Origin: Rhodospirillaceae bacterium CCH5-H10
GTDB taxonomy: Bacteria > Pseudomonadota > Alphaproteobacteria > Reyranellales > Reyranellaceae
Assembly (NCBI GenBank): GCA_001557035.1
Contig: LSKJ01000884.1
Span: 1-20,445 of the forward strand
Length of the DNA stretch: 20,445 bases
Direction of reading: 5' to 3'
The notes under the pieces were generated by a model. The model worked only from the letters and a program-made list of their open reading frames with translations, ran no database searches and was not told where the DNA came from. This document shows positions 7,218 through 14,744 of this stretch, piece after piece; within the stretch, counting starts at the first letter, position 1, and every line of letters starts with the position of its first letter. Both the position numbers and the translations under genes were made by a program.

Positions 7218-7225
7218 GCCCGGCG

Positions 7226-8047
7226 ATGAGTCTCACCATTGCGACCTGGAACATAAACTCGGTCCGGCTGCGGATCGAAAACGTCGAACGGTTCGTGAAG
7301 TTGCGCAAGCCCGACGTGCTGTGCCTTCAGGAGACCAAGTGCCCGGACGAGTTCTTCCCGCACGAGGCCTTCGAGCGGATGGGCTACACCCATCGCTTCG
7401 TGCAGGGGATGAAGGCCTATAACGGCGTGGCGATCCTCTCCCGGGTGCCGTTCGCCGCCGGCAACATCCACCACCGGTGCGGCAAGGAGGATTGCCGGCA
7501 CGTCGAGGTCGCCCTGGACGTCGGCGGCGACCCGATCCTGCTCGACAATCTCTACATCCCGGCCGGCGGCGACATTCCCGATCCCGACCTCAACGTGAAG
7601 TTCGCGCACAAGCTCGATTTCTACCGCGAGATGGCGGCCTGGTATGCCGAGCGCAAACCCGGTCCGCGCGCCCGCAAGGGCCTGCGCCGCATCACCGTGG
7701 GCGATCTCAACGTGGCGCCGCTGGAACACGACGTCTGGAGTCACAAGCAGCTCCTCAAGATCGTCTCGCACACGCCGGTCGAGGTCGAACTGTTCGGCAA
7801 GCTCCAGGCCTCGCTCGACTGGATCGACGTGCCGCGCCGGTTTGTCCCTGCGGACCAGAAGCTCTATTCGTGGTGGAGCTACCGCAACAACGATTGGCGC
7901 GTGTCCAACCGCGGCCGGCGGCTCGACCATATCCTGGCCAGCCCCGGTCTTGCCGGCGCGATCCGCAGCCATCACATCGACGTGGACTTGCGCGACTGGG
8001 AGAAGGCATCGGACCATGTGCCGGTGTCGGCGACGTTCGAGGTCTAG
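7226..8047 (+). CDS. xthA: Exodeoxyribonuclease III
   Basis: The 273-residue DNA repair enzyme acts as AP endonuclease and 3'-5' exonuclease in base-excision repair. All hallmark motifs of the exonuclease-endonuclease-phosphatase fold are present: ATWNINSVRLR (6-16), LQETKC with metal-binding Glu36, Tyr110 in NLYIPAGG, GDLNVAP with Asp160 and Asn162, RRLDHILAS (231-239) and SDHVPVSATF with Asp263 and His264. Length is normal. No clear Shine-Dalgarno precedes the ATG, and a TATAGT -10-like box lies only 8 bp before it, so translation may be leaderless. It is followed after 12 bp by a small GlsB-type gene, probably cotranscribed. Confidence 0.96.
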   Translation: MSLTIATWNINSVRLRIENVERFVKLRKPDVLCLQETKCPDEFFPHEAFERMGYTHRFVQGMKAYNGVAILSRVPFAAGNIHHRCGKEDCRHVEVALDVGGDPILLDNLYIPAGGDIPDPDLNVKFAHKLDFYREMAAWYAERKPGPRARKGLRRITVGDLNVAPLEHDVWSHKQLLKIVSHTPVEVELFGKLQASLDWIDVPRRFVPADQKLYSWWSYRNNDWRVSNRGRRLDHILASPGLAGAIRSHHIDVDLRDWEKASDHVPVSATFEV

Positions 8048-8059
8048 GGGGAGCCCGCC

Positions 8060-8305
8060 ATGCTGCAAATCATCTTCACCATCCTGATCGGCTTCGTCGT
8101 GGGTCTCCTCGCCCGTTGGATCGGTCCCGGCGGCATGATCCAGGGCTTCTGGATCACCGTCCTGATCGGCGTCGCGGGCTCGGTGATCGCGACCTATGGC
8201 GGCCAGGCGCTCGGCCTCTATCGGGCCGGCCAGCCGGCCGGGTTCATCGGCTCGGTCGTCGGCGCCATCGTGCTGCTGGCGCTCGTCCAGCTCTTCGGCC
8301 GTTAA
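8060..8305 (+). CDS. GlsB/YeaQ/YmgE-family small membrane protein
   Basis: The 81-residue protein has three predicted membrane segments (about 1-20, 26-46 and 58-78) rich in Gly, matching the transglycosylase-associated/GlsB/YeaQ/YmgE family. The ARWIGPGG turn after the first helix and the GSVVGAIVLLAL third helix are typical. Members are often stress-linked, but no biochemical activity is established despite the transglycosylase-associated name. A GGGGGAG ribosome-binding site directly follows the xthA stop, so the two are likely one transcript. Its TAA overlaps the stop of the convergent methyltransferase gene through the shared TTAA (8302-8305). Confidence 0.88.
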   Translation: MLQIIFTILIGFVVGLLARWIGPGGMIQGFWITVLIGVAGSVIATYGGQALGLYRAGQPAGFIGSVVGAIVLLALVQLFGR

Positions 8306-8790
8306 CGCACGCGGTAGAGAAAGTACCGGTCCTTCGGCACGCCCGGAGGATCGGGCTGGCGCTGCCAGCGCGCGACGTCGAGCGCCTGGTTTGCCAGCAC
8401 GTAGCCACCCGGGGCGGCCAGGCGGTCGAGTGCCGGCCCCAGCCATTTGCCCATCTCGACGTTCGCTTCGTGGTCGCCGGTTCCCAGATCCGTGTGGATC
8501 AGCGCCGCCGTTGCGCCGAGCCTGCGCACCGCTTCGGGAATCGTCCGATCGGCGTCGCCGAGGAACAACCGGTCGTCGGGCGGGATGCAATCGGGATGGG
8601 CGGCCACCTTGCGCTCGAACACGTAGATGTCGCGCCCGGCGAACAACTCGCGCAGGTGATCGTAGGTGCGGCCGTTGCCCAGGCCCACTTCGAGCAGCGG
8701 GCCGGGCACGACATCGACCAGGGGCTTGAGGAAATTCAAGGCATCGCGCTGCGCCTGCATGCGCGCGATGAAACTGTCGAGACGGCTCAT
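8302..8790 (-). CDS. Small class I SAM-dependent methyltransferase (Methyltransf_17-like)
   Basis: The 162-residue protein contains a Rossmann-type SAM-binding motif I, LEVGLGNGRTYDHL (33-46), an acidic end of strand 2 in YVFERKV (56-62), and motif segments LGDADRTI (77-84) and HTDLGTGDHEAN (99-110). This layout and length fit the small S-adenosylmethionine methyltransferase family I know as Methyltransf_17. The substrate is unknown. The start at 8790 gives the family-like MSRLDSFI N-terminus. It is last in a leftward set after the cyclic-nucleotide-binding protein (25-bp gap) and the large ABC protein, so it may modify a product handled by them; that is inference. Confidence 0.85.
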   Translation of the reverse strand: MSRLDSFIARMQAQRDALNFLKPLVDVVPGPLLEVGLGNGRTYDHLRELFAGRDIYVFERKVAAHPDCIPPDDRLFLGDADRTIPEAVRRLGATAALIHTDLGTGDHEANVEMGKWLGPALDRLAAPGGYVLANQALDVARWQRQPDPPGVPKDRYFLYRVR

Positions 8791-8815
8791 GACGATACGA
8801 TGACTCTTCGAACGC

Positions 8816-9265
8816 TCAGGCGGCCCGGGTGGCGGCGCGCAGCTTCTGGTTGGTGTCTTCAAGGCGATGGGCCAGCTCGCGCATGATCTCGATCGCCATC
8901 TCGGGGAATTCCGCGACCAGGCGATAGAACATGTCCTTTGTGATCTTGAGCGTGGCGAGCGGTTCCTTGGCCTTAATCGTCGCGGTGCGCGGCACGTCGC
9001 ACAGGATGGCGATCTCGCCGAAGAAGCTGTTGCGCTTCATCTCGGCCACGGCGATCTGGCCGCTCGGCGTATCGATCAGCACGTCGGCAGTCCCGCCCAG
9101 GATGACATACATCGTGTCGCCCGGATCGCCCTGGTGACAGACTTCCTGGCCGACGGCGAAATTCACCCTCTCGCTGGTGAAAGCCAGCAGTTTCAGTCTC
9201 GCCTGCTCGACCTTCGAGAAGATCGGCACGCCCTTCAGCAGCTCTACTTCTTCGTTGAGGTTCAT
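8816..9265 (-). CDS. Stand-alone cyclic nucleotide-binding domain protein
   Basis: The 149-residue protein is a single cNMP-binding (Crp-type) beta-barrel with no helix-turn-helix. The phosphate-binding cassette FFGEIAILCDVPRTATIKA (81-99) keeps Glu84, which contacts the ribose, and Arg93, which contacts the cyclic phosphate, so nucleotide binding is likely intact. The N-terminal NEEVELLKGVPIFSKVE helix and the C-terminal AHRLEDTNQKLR helix complete the domain. AGGAG is well placed before the ATG at 9265. The gene begins 19 bp after the stop of the large ABC protein, suggesting a partner or regulatory subunit for it. Without a DNA-binding part it should act by protein contact rather than as a transcription factor. 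Confidence 0.9.
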   Translation of the reverse strand: MNLNEEVELLKGVPIFSKVEQARLKLLAFTSERVNFAVGQEVCHQGDPGDTMYVILGGTADVLIDTPSGQIAVAEMKRNSFFGEIAILCDVPRTATIKAKEPLATLKITKDMFYRLVAEFPEMAIEIMRELAHRLEDTNQKLRAATRAA

Positions 9266-9284
9266 CGTGTTCTCCTGGGTACGC

Positions 9285-12005
9285 CTACGCCGATGCCATG
9301 AGCTCGGTGTAGAGCCCGCCTTTAGCCGCCAGCTCCGACGGCGATCCCTGGGCAACCACGCGGCCGCCCTGCATGACGACAATCGTCTCGAACGGTTCGG
9401 CCTGGTTGGGCCGGTTGGCGATCCAGACCACGCCGCGATTGCCCTCGGTCGCGCAGGCCAGGATGTTGTCGCGGATGCGGTCCTGGGTGCGGCCATCGAA
9501 CATGGCTACCGCCTCGTTGACCACCATCAATTCGGGACGCTTGATCATCGCCCGGGCGATGCCGAGCTTCTGGCGCTGCGTCGAGGGCAGTCTCTTGCCG
9601 CCGACGCCCACATTGTATTCCAGGCCGACCTCGATCACCGAATCGCGGAGGCCGAGCTCGTTGAACACCTGGGCGATCAGGGTCCCGATGCGCGCCTCTG
9701 CCTGCGCCTGCCCATAGACCAGGCGGCCGAACAGGATGTTGTCCTGCAGGGTGGCGGCACTGTTGTAGCGTTCGAAATCGTAGAACTCGACGGCGTCCCG
9801 CAGGTTGGCGGGCAGGCCCTCGGCGAAGGCGCGCCGGGCGCCGAGGATGCGCTCCTCCATCGCCGCATCGATCAGGCCGAGGCGATGGCGCGCCTCGATG
9901 TAGCGGAACGGCAGGGTCATCAGCCTGACCCGGTCCGCTTCGGGCACCGCCTCGATGCCCTTGCCGCCCAGGCGCTGCAGCAGCAGCCGGACGTTGGGCA
10001 ACTCGTCCGCGGAGATGAAGCTGTACTGCTCGAACAACGGATTGTCGGGCGACAGGCCCGAGAAGAGTTCGACCATGGTCTCGGCGATGGTCAGACCCAT
10101 GCGCTGAAGGTCGAGGTCGAGCCCGGTGGTCTTCAGAACCGACAGGACGTAGGGATCGGCCGCGAGATTGTCGCCGTCGAACTGCTTGCCGAGCGCCGTG
10201 CCGAACAGCAGGTTTTCGGCCACCGACAGGTTCTTGTTGTAGTGGTCGTCGTTGAACGGCTCGACGAGACCGGCATAGGTACCGTCCTGCAGGTGTTCGT
10301 GCAGCGTATGACGGGCCTTCAGGATCTTCCCGGCAAGGTCGGGCCGTGCCGCCGCGTCGATCGTGCCGCGCAGGCCCAGCGAATAGATGTCCTCGTCCAG
10401 CTCGACCTGCTTCAGCACCTGCACCATGCAGGGCAGCAGGTCGGCCGGGCCGGTGGCGCCCGCCAGCTCGTAGTCGACCCAGTCGGCATTGGGGTCGAAG
10501 GCCGGATTGCCCGCCCGCTCCGACTCCTTCCAGAAGGATTCGCGCAACGCCCTCGTCGCCTCGTCGTAGGCGGCCGGCGCGACCGGGCGGATCTTGAGGC
10601 CGAACAGCAGGTTGTCGCGGACCGACAGCGGGAACAGGTAGGTGTCCTGGCCGACATAGGCCAGGCGCGCGCCGATGACGTACTCCGGAAGCTGGAAGAA
10701 ATCCTTGCCGTCGATGCGGATCGAGCCGCTGCTGGGCAGCGTCTGGCGCGCCAGCACATAGCCCAGGACTTCCTTGCCCGAACCCGAGCCGCCGATCACC
10801 GCCACGCGGCTGGTGGTCGGCAGGGTTAGCGAGACGCTGTCGAGCTGCTTGACCCGGCCATCCTCGGACACCACCACGCCGGCCAGCGCCAGCTCCTTGC
10901 CCAGCGGCGGCGGCGGCCCGTCGGGGATCGCCTGCAGCTCCGGCGGCATCATGCCCTCGGGCTGGAACTGGTCGATCACCTGCTCGTACTTGATCTGCAC
11001 GTCCTGGCGCTGCTGGTCCCAGTCGATCAGCTCCTTGATCGGGGACGGCAGGTCCTTGTAGGCGAGCAGCACGCCGACCACGGCGCCGACGTCCATCTGG
11101 CCGGTGATCGCGAAGTAGCCGCCCACCAGGTAGATCGCGAACGGCGTCGCCTGCGACAGGATGTTGTTCCAGAACTTGGCGACGAACTTCTTCTGGTAGA
11201 GGTCGAAGCGGATCTTGAAGATGCGGCCGAGCCGCTCGGAAATGTCGGCGCGCTCGTAGTTGGCGGCGCCGTGGACGTGGATCTCGTGCACGCCGTCGGC
11301 GGTCTCGGCGATGCGGCCGGCAAGCTGGCGGGCCGAGATCTGGCGCTGCCGGCCCAGCACCAGCACGGGCTTCCTGAGCCGCGGGATGATCGCCATCTGT
11401 ACCGCCAGCAGCACGATCACGATGATCCCGAGCAGCCAGTTCTGCATCATGATGAAGATGATCGCGGTCAGCGCCTGGCCGCCCAGGAACATCGGCTGGA
11501 CGAAGGCGTCGCCGATGAAGCCGCCCAGGGGCTCGACCTCGTCCTTCACCATGGTCGCCAGCTCGGCCTGCTTGACCTTGCGGAAATGGGCCGGCGGGAA
11601 GCGCAGGATCCGGTCGTAGAGTTCGTAACGCAGGCGGCGCAGCATGCGCTCGCCCATGCGGCCCTTCTGGGTGTTGATCGTCTTCTTGAACAGCCCGTTC
11701 ACGACGACGGCGCCCAGGAAGACGAAGCTCATGACGACGAGATACTGGAGCTGGTCGACCTGGAACCCGTCGAAGAAGCGGATCACCTTGCCCGGGAAGA
11801 TGGCGGTCAGGTCCAGTTCCCAGACCAGGAACGGGATGGTCTTGCTGTCCTTGAACGCGTTTCCCTGGATGCCGTTGTTGATGACGGATTTGGGCACCGT
11901 CAACGACATGAAGTAGAAAACCTGGGCCAGCACTACCAGCAGCAGGATCACGACCTGTTCGGGCCGGCTGTGCCGCCAGATGTAGGAGAAGAGGCTGCGT
12001 TCCAT
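9285..12005 (-). CDS. Atypical ABC exporter-like protein with expanded, degenerate NBD
   Basis: The 906-residue protein starts with a type-1 exporter membrane domain (segments about 17-36, 87-105, 172-186, 190-207, 283-300 and 304-316). The NBD begins near 370 and extends to the C-terminus, about 530 residues against about 240 normally. Walker A is GGSGSGKE (405-412; Lys411 kept, Ser/Thr replaced by Glu412). Q-loop Gln453 is present. The signature reads LPSTQ (806-810) instead of LSGGQ, Walker B LMVVNEA has Asn830 for Asp before Glu831, and the switch His is Asn864 (IANR). Residues about 470-745 are an insertion. An N-[LI]-L-F-G motif occurs at 465-469, 598-602 and 756-760. The start at 12005 has AGGA upstream; an in-frame ATG at 12104 is possible. 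Active transport is doubtful. Confidence 0.85.
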   Translation of the reverse strand: MERSLFSYIWRHSRPEQVVILLLVVLAQVFYFMSLTVPKSVINNGIQGNAFKDSKTIPFLVWELDLTAIFPGKVIRFFDGFQVDQLQYLVVMSFVFLGAVVVNGLFKKTINTQKGRMGERMLRRLRYELYDRILRFPPAHFRKVKQAELATMVKDEVEPLGGFIGDAFVQPMFLGGQALTAIIFIMMQNWLLGIIVIVLLAVQMAIIPRLRKPVLVLGRQRQISARQLAGRIAETADGVHEIHVHGAANYERADISERLGRIFKIRFDLYQKKFVAKFWNNILSQATPFAIYLVGGYFAITGQMDVGAVVGVLLAYKDLPSPIKELIDWDQQRQDVQIKYEQVIDQFQPEGMMPPELQAIPDGPPPPLGKELALAGVVVSEDGRVKQLDSVSLTLPTTSRVAVIGGSGSGKEVLGYVLARQTLPSSGSIRIDGKDFFQLPEYVIGARLAYVGQDTYLFPLSVRDNLLFGLKIRPVAPAAYDEATRALRESFWKESERAGNPAFDPNADWVDYELAGATGPADLLPCMVQVLKQVELDEDIYSLGLRGTIDAAARPDLAGKILKARHTLHEHLQDGTYAGLVEPFNDDHYNKNLSVAENLLFGTALGKQFDGDNLAADPYVLSVLKTTGLDLDLQRMGLTIAETMVELFSGLSPDNPLFEQYSFISADELPNVRLLLQRLGGKGIEAVPEADRVRLMTLPFRYIEARHRLGLIDAAMEERILGARRAFAEGLPANLRDAVEFYDFERYNSAATLQDNILFGRLVYGQAQAEARIGTLIAQVFNELGLRDSVIEVGLEYNVGVGGKRLPSTQRQKLGIARAMIKRPELMVVNEAVAMFDGRTQDRIRDNILACATEGNRGVVWIANRPNQAEPFETIVVMQGGRVVAQGSPSELAAKGGLYTELMASA

Positions 12006-12176
12006 GAATCCTGCGTCGCCACGATCGCGCCTCCCCCTATAGGCGATCAGTCCCTTGATTACATTAGATATTTTCCCGGTTGCCGCACCGGGGGTTCGCG
12101 CCAACGCCGGCTTGTGGCATAGTCGGGCGGTCGTTCACCGGTCGGGGCAATAGCCGCTTCGGCGAGGGAGAGGCCA
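12006..12176. promoter_or_regulatory. Divergent intergenic region between ABC and glycan gene sets
   Basis: This 171-bp gap should hold the promoters of both divergent gene sets. It includes a markedly AT-rich patch (12053-12074) unusual for this GC-rich window, a 6-bp stem CCCGGT/ACCGGG (12075-12092) and a CATAGT -10-like box (12118-12123) for the rightward genes with a weak TTCGCG -35 at 17 bp. A TATAGG (minus strand, about 12037-12042) could serve the leftward genes. None of these is strong enough to call alone. Confidence 0.4.
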
Positions 12177-13454
12177 ATGCCCGCCAGCACCCGATCCAAG
12201 CGTGTGCTTCTCTACAGCCACGATTCGTTCGGCCTCGGCCATGTGAGTCGCTGCCGCACGATCGCCAATGCCATCGTCGAGGCCGACCAGTCGGTTTCGG
12301 TGCTGATCCTGTCCGGCTCGCCGGTGGTCGGCTCCTACGAATTCCGTTCGGGCGTCGATTTCGTGCGCATCCCCGGCGTGGTGAAGATCGAAACCGGCGA
12401 GTACGATTCGGCCAACCTGCGCATGAACGTCGAGCACACGCTCGAAATGCGTACCCGCATCATCCGCGACACCGCCGACATCTACCGGCCCGACCTCTTT
12501 ATCGTCGACAAGGAGCCGCTCGGCCTGCGCGGCGAGGTGGGCCCGGCGCTGCGGCTGCTGAAGGAGCGCGGCACCCCGCTGGTCCTCGGCCTGCGCGACG
12601 TGATGGACGATCCCGCCCAGCTCGCCAAGGAATGGGAACGCAAGAACGTCGTGCCGGCGCTGCGCGACCTCTACGACGAGATCTGGGTCTACGGCCTGCC
12701 GCAGATCAACAAGCCGCTGACCGGCATCGACGTGCCGCCGTCGGTGCGGCACAAGATGGTCTATACCGGCTATCTGCGCCGTGAATTGCCGCTGCATGGC
12801 GACGTGCCGCACGAGATAGAGGAGATCGACGGTCCCTTCATCCTGGTCACGCCGGGTGGCGGCGGCGACGGCGTCGAGCTGGTCGACTGGGTGCTGGCCG
12901 CCTACGAGACCGATCCGAACATTCCCTATGGCGCGGTCATCGTCTTTGGCCCGTTCATGTCGGCCACCGCGCGCGAGGCCTTCAAGGAGCGCGCGGCGAA
13001 GTTCCCGAACATCCGCACGCTCACCTTCACCAACAATCTCGGCGCCCTGATGCAGAAGGCGGCCGGCGTCGTCGCCATGGGCGGCTACAACACGTTCTGC
13101 GAGATACTGTCGTTCGACAAGCGGGCGATCATCGTGCCGCGCACCCGGCCGCGCCTCGAACAATTCATCCGCGCCCGGGCCGCGCGCAACATCGGTCTGA
13201 TCGAAATGCTCGACGCCGATCGTGGCCGCGCGCCGCAGGCCATGGCGACGGCCCTGCGTCATCTGCCGCAGCAGGGCTTGCCGAGCGACGTCGTGGTCCC
13301 GGGGCTGCTCGACGGCCTCGGCAACGTCTGGCGCCTCGTGTCCAAGCAGCTTTCCCACCCGCATCGGGGCCCCGCGTCGCTCGAAAGCGCCGTGCAAGGC
13401 GGCGAACTCGCGTCCGCCGACCCGGTGCCGTTGCCGGGACGCGCGCGGACCTGA
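12177..13454 (+). CDS. MurG-like (GT28-type fold) glycosyltransferase family protein
   Basis: The 425-residue cytoplasmic protein looks like a GT-B glycosyltransferase of the MurG/GT28 type. The N-terminal half holds the Gly-rich donor or lipid-facing loop FGLGHVSRCRTIANAI (18-33). The C-terminal half has VTPGGGGDGVE (224-234), which starts the second Rossmann domain, and the donor-site block MGGYNTFCEILSFDKRAIIVP (301-321). LGLRDVMDDP (137-146) and MVYTGYLRR (194-202) also recur in the paralogue at 16438. There is no signal or membrane segment. GAGGGAGAGG precedes the ATG. It heads the rightward glycan gene chain and lies 13 bp before the GT4 gene. Acceptor and donor sugar are unknown. Confidence 0.82.
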   Translation: MPASTRSKRVLLYSHDSFGLGHVSRCRTIANAIVEADQSVSVLILSGSPVVGSYEFRSGVDFVRIPGVVKIETGEYDSANLRMNVEHTLEMRTRIIRDTADIYRPDLFIVDKEPLGLRGEVGPALRLLKERGTPLVLGLRDVMDDPAQLAKEWERKNVVPALRDLYDEIWVYGLPQINKPLTGIDVPPSVRHKMVYTGYLRRELPLHGDVPHEIEEIDGPFILVTPGGGGDGVELVDWVLAAYETDPNIPYGAVIVFGPFMSATAREAFKERAAKFPNIRTLTFTNNLGALMQKAAGVVAMGGYNTFCEILSFDKRAIIVPRTRPRLEQFIRARAARNIGLIEMLDADRGRAPQAMATALRHLPQQGLPSDVVVPGLLDGLGNVWRLVSKQLSHPHRGPASLESAVQGGELASADPVPLPGRART

Positions 13455-13467
13455 TCTTCGGCCATCG

Positions 13468-14742
13468 ATGTCGCAAACGGGCGGGGCAAAAGTCGCGGTC
13501 ATCCTGAAGGGCTGGCCGCGCCTCTCGGAGACTTTCATTGCGCAGGAGATCGCCGGACTCGAGGCGCGCGGCATCGCGCTCGAACTCTGGTCGATGCGCC
13601 GGCCGACCGACAAGGCACGCCATCCCGTCCACGATCGGGTCCGCGGCCGGGTCACCTACCTGCCGGAGTATCTGAAGGACGAGCCGGGCCGTGTCTTCGC
13701 CGCCTGGCTGAAGGCGCGTCGCCTGCCGGGCTATGCCGCTGCGCGGGCCAAATTCCACTCCGACCTGGAACGCGACCGCACCTCGAACCGTGTCCGCCGC
13801 TGGGGCCAGGCGCTGGTGCTGGCGGCCGAATTGCCGCCGACCATCGAGCGGCTCTATGCCCACTTCCTCCACACGCCGGCATCGGTCACGCGCTACGCCG
13901 CGACGATGCGCGGCCTGCCGTGGAGCGTGTCGGCGCACGCCAAGGACATCTGGACCAGCGAGGACTGGGACGTCCGCGAGAAGCTGGACGATTGCGCCTG
14001 GCTGGTGACCTGCACCAACGTCGGCCTGCAGAGGCTCAAGGAACTGGCGCCGGACCCGGAGAAGCTGAAGCTCGTCTATCACGGGCTCGACTTTGCCCAT
14101 CTGCCGGCGCCCCCGCCCGCGCGTCCGCCGCGCGACGGCTCGGATCCCCGCGATCCGGTCGTGATCCTGTCGGTCGGGCGCAAGGTCGAGAAGAAGGGCT
14201 ATGACGATCTCCTTGATGCGCTGGCCTCGCTGCCGGCCAACCTGCATTGGCGCTTCGAGCACATCGGCGCTGGTGGCCTGTCCGACACGCTGAAGGCGCA
14301 GGCGGCCTCGCTCGGCCTCGCCGATCGCTGCGTCTGGCACGGCGGCCAGCCGCAGAAGGCGGTGTTCGCGGCCCTCGCCGCCGCCGATCTCTTCGTGCTG
14401 GCGAGCAAGAAGGCCGCCGACGGCGACCAGGACGGATTGCCCAACGTGCTGATGGAAGCCGCGCACCAGGGCCTGCCGCTGGTATCGACGCAGGCGGCGG
14501 CCATCGGCGAGTTCATCGAGGACGGCAGGACCGGCCTGCTCGTGCCGCCGGCCGCGCCGCGTGAACTGGGAATTGCGCTCGGCCGCATGATCGCCGATCC
14601 GGCCCTGCGACAGCGTCTGGCGCATCGCGCCGGCGAGGTCGTGCGGACGCGCTTCTCCTATGAAGCCGGCGTCGAATGGATCGCGTCGGCGCTGCAGGGC
14701 CAGCGCAGCGAAAACACCGTCGCCGCGCGCGCCGCGGAGTAG
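13468..14742 (+). CDS. GT4-family glycosyltransferase (colanic-acid WcaL-like)
   Basis: The 424-residue protein is a retaining GT-B glycosyltransferase of family 4. The N-terminal part shows the WcaL/AmsK-like start LKGWPRLSETFIAQEIAGLE (13-32) and SAHAKDIW (155-162). The C-terminal GT1/GT4 domain has ILSVGRKVEKKGYDDLLDAL (233-252) and QDGLPNVLMEAAHQGLPLVS (321-340). The EX7E motif is Asp322-X7-Glu330; Asp at the first position is a variant seen in the WcaL branch. Such enzymes add sugars to exopolysaccharide repeat units. The start at 13468 lies 13 bp after the upstream stop; the ribosome-binding site is weak. Open frame upstream to 13222 lies inside the previous gene and is not needed. Confidence 0.88.
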   Translation: MSQTGGAKVAVILKGWPRLSETFIAQEIAGLEARGIALELWSMRRPTDKARHPVHDRVRGRVTYLPEYLKDEPGRVFAAWLKARRLPGYAAARAKFHSDLERDRTSNRVRRWGQALVLAAELPPTIERLYAHFLHTPASVTRYAATMRGLPWSVSAHAKDIWTSEDWDVREKLDDCAWLVTCTNVGLQRLKELAPDPEKLKLVYHGLDFAHLPAPPPARPPRDGSDPRDPVVILSVGRKVEKKGYDDLLDALASLPANLHWRFEHIGAGGLSDTLKAQAASLGLADRCVWHGGQPQKAVFAALAAADLFVLASKKAADGDQDGLPNVLMEAAHQGLPLVSTQAAAIGEFIEDGRTGLLVPPAAPRELGIALGRMIADPALRQRLAHRAGEVVRTRFSYEAGVEWIASALQGQRSENTVAARAAE

Positions 14743-14744
14743 TC

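Noticed and set aside
7211..8590. Long leftward open frame across xthA and the GlsB-type gene
   Set aside because: Low-complexity antisense frame rich in Asp, His, Arg and Glu; xthA on the other strand is unmistakable.
9177..10829. 550-codon rightward open frame opposite the ABC gene
   Set aside because: Antisense composition with no domain-like hydrophobic pattern; the leftward frame encodes membrane segments and NBD motifs.
12075..12092. Terminator in the ABC/glycosyltransferase gap
   Set aside because: The 6-bp stem has a T-run only on its upstream side for the rightward strand and A residues after it for the leftward strand, and no gene ends here.
12006..12104. ATG at 12104 as start of the ABC protein
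   Set aside because: It would add 33 residues of basic, low-similarity sequence across the AT-rich probable promoter; the ATG at 12005 has AGGA upstream and begins the MERSLFSYIWRHSRPEQ segment typical before TM1.
12135..14625. Leftward open frames opposite the first two glycosyltransferase genes
   Set aside because: They are antisense GC-frame artefacts without motifs or plausible ribosome-binding sites.
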